A stretch of DNA of 64,000 bases. It comes from Candidatus Krumholzibacteriota bacterium (GTDB lineage: Bacteria; Krumholzibacteriota; Krumholzibacteriia; Krumholzibacteriales; Krumholzibacteriaceae). Under the pieces are notes generated by a model that saw only the letters and a list, made by a program, of their open reading frames with translations, was not told where the DNA came from and searched no databases. Numbering within the stretch: the stretch's first letter is position 1; each line of letters opens with the position of its first letter. Position numbers and translations under genes: made by a program. Location: positions 22,291 to 86,290 of the forward strand of contig JAFGCX010000008.1 of assembly GCA_016932415.1 (NCBI GenBank), read 5' to 3'. Shown piece by piece: positions 9,626-17,033 of the stretch.

Positions 9626-9979
9626 ATGGATATTCTAGATCAGATCTCGGCCAGGCAGATGAAAAACTCACTTGGCGACTTCAGCGTCGGCGACACGGTC
9701 CGCATCGACGTAAAAGTTGTTGAAGGCAAGAGGGAAAGGATCCAGGCGTTTCAGGGAACAGTCATCCAGCGCAAGGGTAGCGGTGTCGGAGAGACGTTCA
9801 CAGTGCGTAAAGTGACCCAGGGAGTGGGTGTAGAGCGCGTCTTTCCACTGCATTCTCCGAACCTTGCCGGCATCAAGGTGCTTCGCAAGGGAAAAGTCAG
9901 AAGGGCTAAACTCTATTATCTGCGAAATCTGAAAGGTAAAGCGGCCAGGATCCCCGAAAAGACAGACAGAGGAAAGTAA
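9626..9979 (+). CDS. rplS: 50S ribosomal protein L19
   Basis: L19 lies at the 30S-50S interface. The 117-residue protein has the full family pattern: [60 protein letters not shown] and [30 protein letters not shown] precedes ATG 9626. It follows trmD as in the classic operon and overlaps rnhB by one base (TAATG). Confidence 0.97.
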   Translation: MDILDQISARQMKNSLGDFSVGDTVRIDVKVVEGKRERIQAFQGTVIQRKGSGVGETFTVRKVTQGVGVERVFPLHSPNLAGIKVLRKGKVRRAKLYYLRNLKGKAARIPEKTDRGK

Positions 9980-10605
9980 TGTCCCGATCGACCCGGACCT
10001 CTTTCATCGATCTCACCGCATTCGATGAGATCAGGAAGAGACCTCCAGTCAGATTTCTGGCGGGAGTCGATGAGGCGGGAAGAGGAGCGCTCGCCGGTCC
10101 CGTAGTCGCTGCCGCTGTCATATGCGATCCGTGTGATGAGCTTTCGCGGGTACGCGATAGCAAGCTGTTATCGGAAAAGACGAGGGAAGAACTCTTCGAC
10201 GAGATAAGGACAAGAGCTGTCGCCTGTTCGGTCGGGATCATCGGCCCGATGGAGATCGACAGGATAAATATCCTGCAGGCTACTTTAAAGGCTATGCGGA
10301 TAGCAGTCGAGAACCTGCCGCTAGTGCCCTGCCATGTGATAATAGACGGATGTCAGATTCCACGCATAGATTGCAGTACAGAGGCTGTCGCGGGTGCTGA
10401 TAACAAGAGTTTTTCAGTCGCAGCCGCGTCAATTATCGCCAAAGTCACCAGAGACAGGATATTAAGAGAAAAAGAAGAGGAATTTCCCGGATACGATTTT
10501 TCCAGAAACAAGGGATATGGAACAAAGAGTCATCTCGAAGCGATAGCACTCAGGGGCAGGACAGCCATACATAGAAGGAGTTTCAGGACAAAAGTGGATC
10601 TGTGA
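9979..10605 (+). CDS. rnhB: Ribonuclease HII
   Basis: RNase HII cuts RNA in RNA-DNA hybrids and single ribonucleotides in DNA. The 208-residue product carries the active-site acids: GVDEAGRGALAGPVVAAAV (Asp, Glu; residues ~31-49), IIDGCQ (Asp) and SIIAKVTRDRI (Asp), plus the GYGTKSHLEAI segment before the C-terminus. The start overlaps the rplS stop by one base; the end overlaps or abuts yraN. Confidence 0.96.
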   Translation: MSRSTRTSFIDLTAFDEIRKRPPVRFLAGVDEAGRGALAGPVVAAAVICDPCDELSRVRDSKLLSEKTREELFDEIRTRAVACSVGIIGPMEIDRINILQATLKAMRIAVENLPLVPCHVIIDGCQIPRIDCSTEAVAGADNKSFSVAAASIIAKVTRDRILREKEEEFPGYDFSRNKGYGTKSHLEAIALRGRTAIHRRSFRTKVDL

Positions 10606-10619
10606 CGGGAGGAGTGGAT

Positions 10620-10985
10620 GTGAAGGGGAACCAGGTCTGCGGCGCGGCGGGGGAAAGAATAGCCGGCGAATATCTCGAATTGATCGGATACAGGATCATA
10701 GAGAAGAATTTCAGAACGGGACATCTCGAGATCGACATAATCGCGTCAGATGACGACTGTATCGTATTCGTCGAGGTCAAGACGAGGAAAAGCGACAGAT
10801 TCGGCGAAGCATACGATTCGATAAGCAGGAAAAAGATTTCAAATATACGGAAAGCCGCCTGTAACTATCTGTCAAACAGGGAAGATAAGGCTTTTTTCCA
10901 CCAGGTCCGGATCGATGTAGTGGCAATAGATCTTTCGGCAGTAAAGGGAAGACTGCTTTTAAGGCATCTGAAAGGGGTCTCTTAG
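10620..10985 (+). CDS. YraN family (UPF0102) predicted nuclease-like protein
   Basis: Proteins of this family have a restriction-endonuclease-like fold; their cellular role is not settled. The sequence shows GERIAGEYLELIGYRIIEKN, the presumed metal-binding core LEIDIIASD then IVFVEVKTRKSDRFGEA (Asp and ExK), and SRKKISNIRKAACNYL. Position directly after rnhB is typical. GTG 10620 is chosen because GGGAGGAG ends 5-6 nt before it; GTG 10602 or 10614 would add a few residues. Confidence 0.85.
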   Translation: MKGNQVCGAAGERIAGEYLELIGYRIIEKNFRTGHLEIDIIASDDDCIVFVEVKTRKSDRFGEAYDSISRKKISNIRKAACNYLSNREDKAFFHQVRIDVVAIDLSAVKGRLLLRHLKGVS

Positions 10986-10993
10986 AAAAATAC

Positions 10994-11022
10994 TTGATTT
11001 GACTCTGTTTTACGTCTATTTT
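10994..11022 (+). promoter_or_regulatory. Probable promoter of the lipoprotein gene
   Basis: TTGATT at 10994-10999, 17-nt spacer, TATTTT at 11017-11022, about 40 bp before the start codon. The 76-bp gap holds little else. Confidence 0.4.
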
Positions 11023-11061
11023 ACAGATACGTTAAGATTTGATTTTTAAGGAGGGTTAAGG

Positions 11062-11694
11062 GTGTCTGACAAGAAAAAGTGCATTTCTATTGCGTTGTTG
11101 CTGCTGTTTATCTTCTCCGGTTGCAAGGTAGTAGAGACCCAGCTAAAGGATCTCTCTCTTGAGGAAATGGACGCGCTGGAAGAAAAATATATCGGAAAGA
11201 CCGCCTGGACCAGGTCGCTTTTGATAAATATTGAGAACAATACCCGTACGGAACAACGCGAGGTCAGGGTAATCGACAGGGATATCGAAGTAAAAGTAAT
11301 CGCTCTGGATATGCACTGGGGCGGGGCCGTGACAGTAAAGGGTCCCAAAAGAAGTGTAGTAAGACATGCGCTTAATATTGAAAGACCTGTGACAATGGAA
11401 TCGTTCGAAGAGGCTCTCGGCAGGGCTCTCTGGTTCAAGAACCCCGAGTACCGCTACAGGATGGATCTCAGGAAATTCGGCAAGAAAACGGCAAAAGCTA
11501 TAGCGAATCATGAGCTTTACAAGGGGATGCAGATTGATGCCGCTCTCGAATCATGGGGATATCCCGATGACAGAAACACGAGCGAGATCGGCGGTGTAGC
11601 GCAGGAACAGTGGATCTATAAGGATCCTCGTGACAGGACCAAGAAACGCTTTGTTTATTTTCAGGATTCTCTCGTAGCGAGCTGGGACGAGTAA
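11062..11694 (+). CDS. Lipoprotein with BamE/SmpA-like C-terminal module
   Basis: The 210-residue product has a Lys-rich start, a hydrophobic stretch (SIALLLLFIFSGC) and a lipobox ending at Cys 21, so it is an exported lipoprotein. GTG 11062 follows AAGGAGGGTTAAGG. I do not recognise the central part (residues ~40-145). The C-terminus, GYPDDRNTSEIGGVAQEQWI followed by VYFQDSLVASWDE, resembles the BamE/SmpA/OmlA fold signature G-P-x-G-x-QW-Y-x-F-x-V. A shorter module of the same type occurs in the secreted protein at 16404. No function is assigned. A terminator follows at 11728. Confidence 0.75.
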   Translation: MSDKKKCISIALLLLFIFSGCKVVETQLKDLSLEEMDALEEKYIGKTAWTRSLLINIENNTRTEQREVRVIDRDIEVKVIALDMHWGGAVTVKGPKRSVVRHALNIERPVTMESFEEALGRALWFKNPEYRYRMDLRKFGKKTAKAIANHELYKGMQIDAALESWGYPDDRNTSEIGGVAQEQWIYKDPRDRTKKRFVYFQDSLVASWDE

Positions 11695-11727
11695 CCGCGG
11701 ATTCAGAACAGACGCTGTTTGAAAGAC

Positions 11728-11770
11728 AGAAGCCCTTTCCGGGCGGAGGCCGGGAAAGGGCTTCTGTTTG
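11728..11770 (+). terminator. Rho-independent terminator after the lipoprotein gene
   Basis: CAGAAGCCCTTTCC is matched by GGGAAAGGGCTTCTG with a small bulge near the loop. T-rich sequence (TTTGTTG) follows. It closes the + strand run that starts at 11062. Confidence 0.8.
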
Positions 11771-11778
11771 TTGACTCT

Positions 11779-11896
11779 AAAAAGAAAGCCCCCGTTCTAA
11801 CCGTGGGGGTGGATGACTCTGGAGCAAACTCTGTAAGAGCTGAGCCCGCGGATTTTTCCCAAAATCATTCGCCTCACCAATCTAACAGGAGCTTTC
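11779..11896 (-). ncRNA. Strong small-RNA candidate, about 118 nt, family not recognised
   Basis: On the minus strand an exact consensus promoter (11903-11931) predicts transcription start at G 11896. The RNA would begin GAAAGCUCCUGUU, and its 3' end carries AACGGGGGCUUUC followed by UUUUU (11783-11779), so the two ends can pair over 13 positions (with G-U pairs). Alternatively the CCCCC...GGGGG hairpin plus U-run acts as terminator. Inside lie GAUUUU-GGGA-AAAAUC and CUCU-UAC-AGAG hairpins. End pairing recalls 6S RNA, but the length is short and no other 6S feature is clear; SRP RNA and tmRNA signatures are absent. The downstream symporter genes lie on the same strand at 12 kb but are transcribed away from it. 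No plausible coding frame was seen. Confidence 0.7.
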
Positions 11897-11902
11897 ATTT
11901 AT

Positions 11903-11931
11903 ATTATATACCTAATCTAATTACGTGTCAA
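11903..11931 (-). promoter_or_regulatory. Perfect consensus sigma-70 promoter driving the small RNA
   Basis: Reading the minus strand: TTGACA (11931-11926), a 17-nt spacer and TATAAT (11908-11903). Both hexamers and the spacing match the consensus exactly. The predicted +1 is G at 11896, precisely the first base of the end-pairing stem of the candidate RNA. Confidence 0.85.
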
Positions 11932-12051
11932 TGACGTGAATGGGATTATATCTTTGGGCGGATGTATATATCTTATTTTGTTCACACTTAGGCTTTTATA
12001 TTATTTATGAAGAATCCGGTAGGCTGTTTGAGCGTCCGAACTTCTATTCAG

Positions 12052-13761
12052 CTAATTTCTTTTAAAAAGCGACGTTCGGTATCTTTTATGTTTCCTGGAG
12101 AAGTAATCATCGGTCAGTTTTTTCACCACCCCGGAAAGGGCGGCGATCGCTATAAGGTTCGGGATAGCCATAAGTCCGAGCGCGGCGTCGCCGAATCCCC
12201 AGACGATCTCGAGAGAGAATACGGCGCCGACGAACTGCATGACGCAGAAAACGAACCTGTAAGGCATTATAGCGGATGGTCCCAGAAGGTATTCGATGCT
12301 TCTGTCTCCGTAATACGACCAGGAGATTGCTGTCGAAAGAGCGAAAAGGAAGACGGCGATAGTAACGATATAGTTACCCCAGCTTCCCAGTGGAGAGAGG
12401 CCCGTTCCGAAAGCCCAGGCGGTCAATGGTGAACCGTTCTGAAGAAAGAGGCCCTGGAGGCGAATATCGGCAGCGGGGACAGGATCGCCATATCTGTCGG
12501 CAAAAGCTGTCGAGCCATCATCAGCCACGATGATCGAACCGGTAAAAGGATCGTCCCCGTGCAGCAGCACCGCGGAGTCGACAAGGCTGTGGTTTCTGAC
12601 AAAATTTATATCCGGCGTTTCTCCTTTTGTTACGGGAAAGATACCGGCCTTTTCTATCTCCCCCGTTATCTTCCCGTTTTCTCCCACTACACCCGATGCC
12701 TCGACCAGGTGGATCTCCGCCTGCTTGTCGAAAAGTACAGACTCGAACTTCTTATCTTTCCATACACCGACTGTTATGATGACCAGCCCGGTGAGAGTAC
12801 AGATCAGGAGAGTGTCGATATACGGACCGACCATGGCGACCAGCCCCTCCCGTACCGGTTCATCGGTCCTGGCAGCGGCATGCGCAATCGGAGCGCTGCC
12901 CTGTCCCGCTTCGTTCGAAAATATGCCCCGCCTCACTCCCCAGAGAAGCATGAACATGAAGGACGACCCGACAAATCCGCCGGCGCCCGCTCTAGCCGTG
13001 AAAGCGTCGGCGAATATAGCCCCGAACGCTCCGGGAAGTTTCGAAGCGTGCAGCAGAAGGACCGTAAGGGCGCCCACAAAATATATGATCGACATTATCG
13101 GTACGAGCCTGCTCGTGACCTTTCCGATCCTTTTGATCCCTCCGATTATGACCATGCCGACCAGAGATGCCAGTACCAGTCCGGTTATCCATGTCGGGAT
13201 GCTGAATTCGCTTTTGAACGAATCGGCCACTGTAAAGGCCTGCACCGCGTTGCCGCTGCCAAATGATGATATGACGGCGCATATGGCAAAGATCACGGCG
13301 AGGAATTTCCAATTCCTTCCCATTCCTTTTTCTATGTAATACATCGGTCCGCCCGAGACAGTCCCGTCATCATGGATCCTTCTGAAATGAGTGCTCAAGG
13401 TGCATTCGACGAATTTCGACGCGGTACCCAGGATGGCTGTCACCCACATCCAGAACATCGCTCCCGGGCCTCCATAATGGATCGCGATCGCCACGCCTGA
13501 TATGTTTCCGATCCCGATCGTGGCGGAAAGAGCCGAAGTGAGAGCCTGGAAATGGCTGATCTCTCCACTGTCGCGAGGATCGTCATAATATCCCGATATC
13601 ACGGCAAGGCTGTGGGAGACTTTTCGAAGCTGAATGAACCTCATCCTGATCGTAAGGAATATGCCGACGCCGAGAAGAAGGACGATGAAATAGGGCATCG
13701 CTTCGGGGAATTCCCAGATATACTTGACGGCGGTATCGACTACGTTTTTTATCGAATCCAT
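12052..13761 (-). CDS. Sodium:alanine/glycine symporter (AGCS family) with a large extracytoplasmic insert
   Basis: Inner-membrane sodium-coupled uptake of alanine or glycine is the usual role of this family. The core is clear: ALTSALSATIGIGNISGVAI, GGPGAMFWMWVTAILGTASK, GTVSGGPMYYIEKGMG and RGIFSNEAGQGSAPIAHAAA. At 569 residues it is about 120 longer than usual. The extra segment (about residues 330-455) lies in the loop after YIDTLLICTLTGLVIITVGV, predicted to face the periplasm, and is rich in Asp, Gly and Glu. ATG 13761 follows CGGGAG. It lies 52 bp downstream of another sodium symporter on the same strand, so they may share a transcript. Confidence 0.9.
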   Translation of the reverse strand: MDSIKNVVDTAVKYIWEFPEAMPYFIVLLLGVGIFLTIRMRFIQLRKVSHSLAVISGYYDDPRDSGEISHFQALTSALSATIGIGNISGVAIAIHYGGPGAMFWMWVTAILGTASKFVECTLSTHFRRIHDDGTVSGGPMYYIEKGMGRNWKFLAVIFAICAVISSFGSGNAVQAFTVADSFKSEFSIPTWITGLVLASLVGMVIIGGIKRIGKVTSRLVPIMSIIYFVGALTVLLLHASKLPGAFGAIFADAFTARAGAGGFVGSSFMFMLLWGVRRGIFSNEAGQGSAPIAHAAARTDEPVREGLVAMVGPYIDTLLICTLTGLVIITVGVWKDKKFESVLFDKQAEIHLVEASGVVGENGKITGEIEKAGIFPVTKGETPDINFVRNHSLVDSAVLLHGDDPFTGSIIVADDGSTAFADRYGDPVPAADIRLQGLFLQNGSPLTAWAFGTGLSPLGSWGNYIVTIAVFLFALSTAISWSYYGDRSIEYLLGPSAIMPYRFVFCVMQFVGAVFSLEIVWGFGDAALGLMAIPNLIAIAALSGVVKKLTDDYFSRKHKRYRTSLFKRN

Positions 13762-13813
13762 TGATTACTCCCGTTTATCAGAGTGCTTTAGCCGACATTG
13801 AAGATTTTTACTC

Positions 13814-15163
13814 TCATGCCCCTTTTTTAAATATGAAAATGAGTACGATAAGGATAACCACGGGGCAAAAGAATCTCAGCAGGAAAAAGAGGACAGGAGC
13901 GATCCGGTCGAATCCCGGATACCCCAGCCTGAGCTCCCTTGACGATGACTCCCTCTTCCATACCCAGCCTGTAAAGACCGCGATGAACAGAGCTCCCACA
14001 CCAAGCATTATGTTGCCGAATAACCAGTCCATAAACCCGAGAAATGATGTTCCCAGTCCGGGGAGATCGACCAGCCAGGGAACCATTCCTTCCTGCGAGA
14101 GGACAGAAGGGAGGCCCAGGACGAATGTCGCGGCGGCGACCACCCATACGACATTACGCCGGAGCCAGTGTTTTTCATCTACCAGGTATGATGTCACGAC
14201 CTCAAGAAGCGAGATCGTCGAGGTCAGAGCGGCGATCGAAAGGAGAATGAAAAAGAACGCTCCCACCAGCCTGCCGCCGGGGATCAGTCCGAATATCTCG
14301 GGCAGGACCTTGAAGACCAGTCCCGGTCCCGCGTCCGGGCTCATATTCATGGCGAATATCGCGGGAAAGATCAGAAGACCAGCCATGACCGCTATAAGCG
14401 TGTCGAAGAAGACGACGTAGCATCCTGATATGACGAGGTTGTCTTCCCTGTTGAGGTAACTTCCGTACGTGATCATAGCTCCCATACCGAGAGAGAGTGA
14501 AAAGAAGGCCTGTCCAAGGGCAGCCAGGACGGTATTGCCCGTTACCTTGCTGAAATCCGGCCTGAAGTAAAAAGCGAGGCCTTTTCCCGCCCCTTCCAGG
14601 GTGACCGATCTGATAATAAGGATTATCATCAGCACCAGAAGGGTCGGCATCAGTATCTTTGCCCATCTTTCTATCCCGTTTTTTACCCCTCCGTGGACGA
14701 CAAGCACCGTAATGACTATGAAAGCGATAAAGAGCGGTATGGAAACAAAGGGATTCGACGTGAAAGCCTCGTAGGTAGAACTGTTTCCTGAAAGGGATTT
14801 TCCAATATATCCGACTGTATAGCCAGCAAGGACGGAATAGTACGAAAGAATACATAGTCCGGTTATTACACCCATGTATCCGATCAGTTTCCAGGGACTT
14901 CCCGGCCGGATAGTCTCGAATGCTCCGACAGGGTTGCGGCGGCTGAATCTACCGATCGTCAGTTCGGCGACCATGATCGGTAACCCGAGAAGAACAATAC
15001 ATATAAGGTAGAGAATGAGAAAGGCCCCGCCGCCATTTTCGCCGGTCGTATATGGGAATCTCCATATATTCCCCAACCCGATCGCCGAACCTGCCGCCGC
15101 GAGGATAAAACCGAATCTGGAACTCCAGAGACCGCGTGCTTCTGCGTTGTTATCTGGTATCAA
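13814..15163 (-). CDS. Neurotransmitter:sodium symporter family (SNF) transporter
   Basis: LeuT-fold transporter of 449 residues, likely taking up an amino acid with sodium. Motifs: FGFILAAAGSAIGLGNIWRF (sodium and substrate site of TM1), PYTTGENGGGAFLILYL, PIMVAELTIGRFSRRNPVGA and GQAFFSLSLGMGAMITYGSY (TM6 region). The start is TTG 15163 with GGGAGGA about 6 nt upstream. About eleven to twelve membrane helices can be drawn. The substrate cannot be told from sequence. The AGCS symporter gene follows. Confidence 0.92.
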   Translation of the reverse strand: MIPDNNAEARGLWSSRFGFILAAAGSAIGLGNIWRFPYTTGENGGGAFLILYLICIVLLGLPIMVAELTIGRFSRRNPVGAFETIRPGSPWKLIGYMGVITGLCILSYYSVLAGYTVGYIGKSLSGNSSTYEAFTSNPFVSIPLFIAFIVITVLVVHGGVKNGIERWAKILMPTLLVLMIILIIRSVTLEGAGKGLAFYFRPDFSKVTGNTVLAALGQAFFSLSLGMGAMITYGSYLNREDNLVISGCYVVFFDTLIAVMAGLLIFPAIFAMNMSPDAGPGLVFKVLPEIFGLIPGGRLVGAFFFILLSIAALTSTISLLEVVTSYLVDEKHWLRRNVVWVVAAATFVLGLPSVLSQEGMVPWLVDLPGLGTSFLGFMDWLFGNIMLGVGALFIAVFTGWVWKRESSSRELRLGYPGFDRIAPVLFFLLRFFCPVVILIVLIFIFKKGA

Positions 15164-15305
15164 AATCGATTCCTCCCGAGAATACGTCTATTCAGGCTTA
15201 TCGTCAGAAAGATATATTTTAAGGAACAACCTACCCTAAATTATCTTCTGCTGGCAAGGATTTTCATAGGGACCCAGGATTCAAGGGAAAAACTCTCTCT
15301 CTTCA

Positions 15306-16268
15306 CTATCGCTTTTGTCCGGAAGCGACGGTCTTCCTGATCCGCTGTCCGGTCTGGGAGAGGTACAATCCGGCAAGGAGTACCAGGCTACCCGCGGCAA
15401 AGAGTATCGTGACCTCTTCATCGAAAAAGAAGTATCCCGACAGCGCCGCCAGAGGCGGGTTGAGATAAATAAATGATGAGACTGAAGTAGCGCTCAGGCG
15501 GGTAAGGGCGAAATTCCATATCCAGAAACCCGCGAGAGTGCAGAGAAGAGTAAGGTAGGCAAGGGCGATCCAGTGCGACACCTCCATTAAAGCGATCTTC
15601 TCGAGAAAATCAGAGTCGAGAAGAACAAGAAACGGAAGGGTGCCTATGAGGGATGAAAGGCAGGTGATCGTAAAGGGAGAACTTTTTTCCGCCAGGCTCT
15701 TGCTTATTATAGTGTAAATGGACCAGCATAGAGGAGCAAGAGCCGTGATCAGCGCGTAACGCAGGTCGGCGCGCAAGATACCGGTAACAGCTCCCATCCC
15801 GATCTTTCCGTAATCGATCACGATATAAAGCCCGGCGAACGCGATGATAATGCCCAGCACCGTTTTCAGGGTCACTTTTTCCCTGAGAAAGATCACGGCC
15901 AGTATCAGAGTAAAAAGAGGAGCGAGGGTCGTGATAAGAGCGGCCGCACCCGGTTTGATCTCCGCCTGACCGGTATAGAGGAAATAATTGTAACCGGCGA
16001 CTCCCGTCAGACCCATCAGAATCAGTTTGAGAAAGGAGTTCTTCAGGGCGCGGACCGACTCTCTTCGCCTCGCGGAACTGGTTGACAGATAGACGATTAT
16101 AAACAGGGCAAATGGAAGAAATCTCGCCAGGACCAGTTCGCTCGCTGAAAATATCTCCCTGAGGTGCCTTATCGCCGTAAAAGAATTCGACCAGATGACA
16201 AAGAGAAGTACCATCAATCCTCTTACAGCAGCAACAGGCAGCAGAGGTCTGGAGGAATTATCAGGCAC
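15306..16268 (-). CDS. EamA/DMT family transporter
   Basis: This 320-residue protein has ten predicted membrane helices in two EamA repeats (about residues 15-150 and 165-305), a family of small-metabolite exporters and permeases. Typical segments: AGYNYFLYTGQAEIKPGAAA, LTTLAPLFTLILAVIFLREK and, in repeat two, TSVSSFIYLNPPLAALSGYF. GTG 16268 is the apparent start. It is separated from the symporter gene by a 142-bp gap in which I see no convincing element. The substrate is unknown. Confidence 0.88.
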   Translation of the reverse strand: MPDNSSRPLLPVAAVRGLMVLLFVIWSNSFTAIRHLREIFSASELVLARFLPFALFIIVYLSTSSARRRESVRALKNSFLKLILMGLTGVAGYNYFLYTGQAEIKPGAAALITTLAPLFTLILAVIFLREKVTLKTVLGIIIAFAGLYIVIDYGKIGMGAVTGILRADLRYALITALAPLCWSIYTIISKSLAEKSSPFTITCLSSLIGTLPFLVLLDSDFLEKIALMEVSHWIALAYLTLLCTLAGFWIWNFALTRLSATSVSSFIYLNPPLAALSGYFFFDEEVTILFAAGSLVLLAGLYLSQTGQRIRKTVASGQKR

Positions 16269-16311
16269 TACCGGAAACCTTTCGGAAGAAAAAGAAATTT
16301 TACGCAGTCAC

Positions 16312-16341
16312 TTGAAATGACAGGGCGATGTATGATATAAT
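16312..16341 (+). promoter_or_regulatory. Probable promoter of the small secreted protein gene
   Basis: TTGAAA at 16312-16317, an 18-nt spacer, TATAAT at 16336-16341, about 60 bp before ATG 16404, in the divergent gap with the EamA gene. Confidence 0.55.
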
Positions 16342-16403
16342 AAACCACAGCAAGGTCGCAAGTACAGCAACATTTGGATACACATCAGGAAAGGGTGAGG
16401 ACG

Positions 16404-16730
16404 ATGTTAAAACGTTTGATCCTGTTCTTGGCACTTGCATCGTTTATAGCCTCAGCAGCTGATGCTGCTGCGGTTTATCGGGGGAAAAAGGGCCGCAGAT
16501 ATCTACGCCACAGTCTCCTGAGTTCGAAGCTGACTGCCGATAAATTAACCACATATAACACATATGGATATCCAGTCCATCGCCTGCGCGTGAATGGATA
16601 CGGAAAGGTCCTTGAGCACTGGACCTATTACGAGATAGGAAAAGAGTTTATTTTCGACGAAGATTCAAAGCTGGTCAAGGTCAACAAATTCTGGCCTGAA
16701 GACAGGAGGGAGAGGTTCCGGCAGAACTAG
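16404..16730 (+). CDS. Small secreted protein with BamE/SmpA-like repeat module
   Basis: The mature part is about 85 residues after a clear signal peptide (LKRLILFLALASFIASAADA, cleavage likely near AAA-VYRG). ATG 16404 is chosen over an upstream in-frame start at 16374 because GGGTGAGG precedes it and it gives the signal peptide directly. The motif GYPVHRLRVNGYGKVLEHWT then FIFDEDSKLV fits the BamE/SmpA-like pattern also seen at the end of the lipoprotein at 11062. No Cys lipobox. Probably a stand-alone gene. Function unknown. Confidence 0.7.
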   Translation: MLKRLILFLALASFIASAADAAAVYRGKKGRRYLRHSLLSSKLTADKLTTYNTYGYPVHRLRVNGYGKVLEHWTYYEIGKEFIFDEDSKLVKVNKFWPEDRRERFRQN

Positions 16731-16837
16731 GCCGGTCATATATTTTTTGCGGGAGCGTGAAGTGGTAATCACCTCACCAGGGAAAAGGAGAATGTAAAGG
16801 ATAACTGTCCCATTACTTCTCCATTTCTCTTTTCCGT

Positions 16838-16885
16838 CCGGGTCGGACCCTGTACTGCAGCCGCAGGGGCAGACCCGGTTTTTTT
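16838..16885 (+). terminator. Rho-independent terminator after the secreted protein gene
   Basis: CCGGGTC (16838-16844) pairs with GACCCGG (16872-16878); an inner CCCTG/CAGGG pair extends the hairpin, and seven T follow at 16879-16885. It isolates the upstream gene from the lysine aminotransferase gene. Confidence 0.85.
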
Positions 16886-16898
16886 ATCTCTGAGCTTT

Positions 16899-16929
16899 CT
16901 GTTTTTCCTGAAAATTTTCAGGAAAACAG
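16899..16929. promoter_or_regulatory. Long palindrome abutting the -35 box: candidate operator
   Basis: A 24-bp perfect palindrome with half-site TTTTCCTGAAAA is flanked by CTG and CAG, with one extra T breaking symmetry on the left. It ends at 16929, one base before the -35 hexamer at 16931. There is no T-run after it on the + strand and a terminator already lies upstream, so a protein-binding site (activator or repressor) for the downstream gene is the better reading. No regulator gene is adjacent. Confidence 0.6.
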
Positions 16930-16930
16930 A

Positions 16931-16959
16931 TTGAAAATATCCAGTAAAGCTGATATATT
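16931..16959 (+). promoter_or_regulatory. Promoter of the lysine 6-aminotransferase gene
   Basis: TTGAAA (16931-16936), a 17-nt spacer and TATATT (16954-16959). The start codon is about 70 nt downstream. Seen together with the abutting palindrome. Confidence 0.6.
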
Positions 16960-17033
16960 AATGGCGCGGTGATTGATTGCCGATTAGTGTTATAAGTCTT
17001 TGTCCTTATATGAATTATGATTGAGAGGTGTCT

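Noticed and set aside
11779..11896. Assignment of the small RNA as 6S, SRP (4.5S) RNA or tmRNA
   Set aside because: Too short for ordinary 6S, without its clear central bubble; no GGAAG-type SRP loop; no tRNA-like end or tag frame. Kept as unassigned.
11719..11934. A 71-codon + strand frame in the intergenic region
   Set aside because: It runs through a terminator and the antisense small-RNA gene, has no Shine-Dalgarno and no recognisable product.
12530..13339. A 269-codon open frame opposite the AGCS symporter
   Set aside because: The symporter has all family motifs; the antisense product looks like Ser/Thr/Pro-rich shadow sequence.
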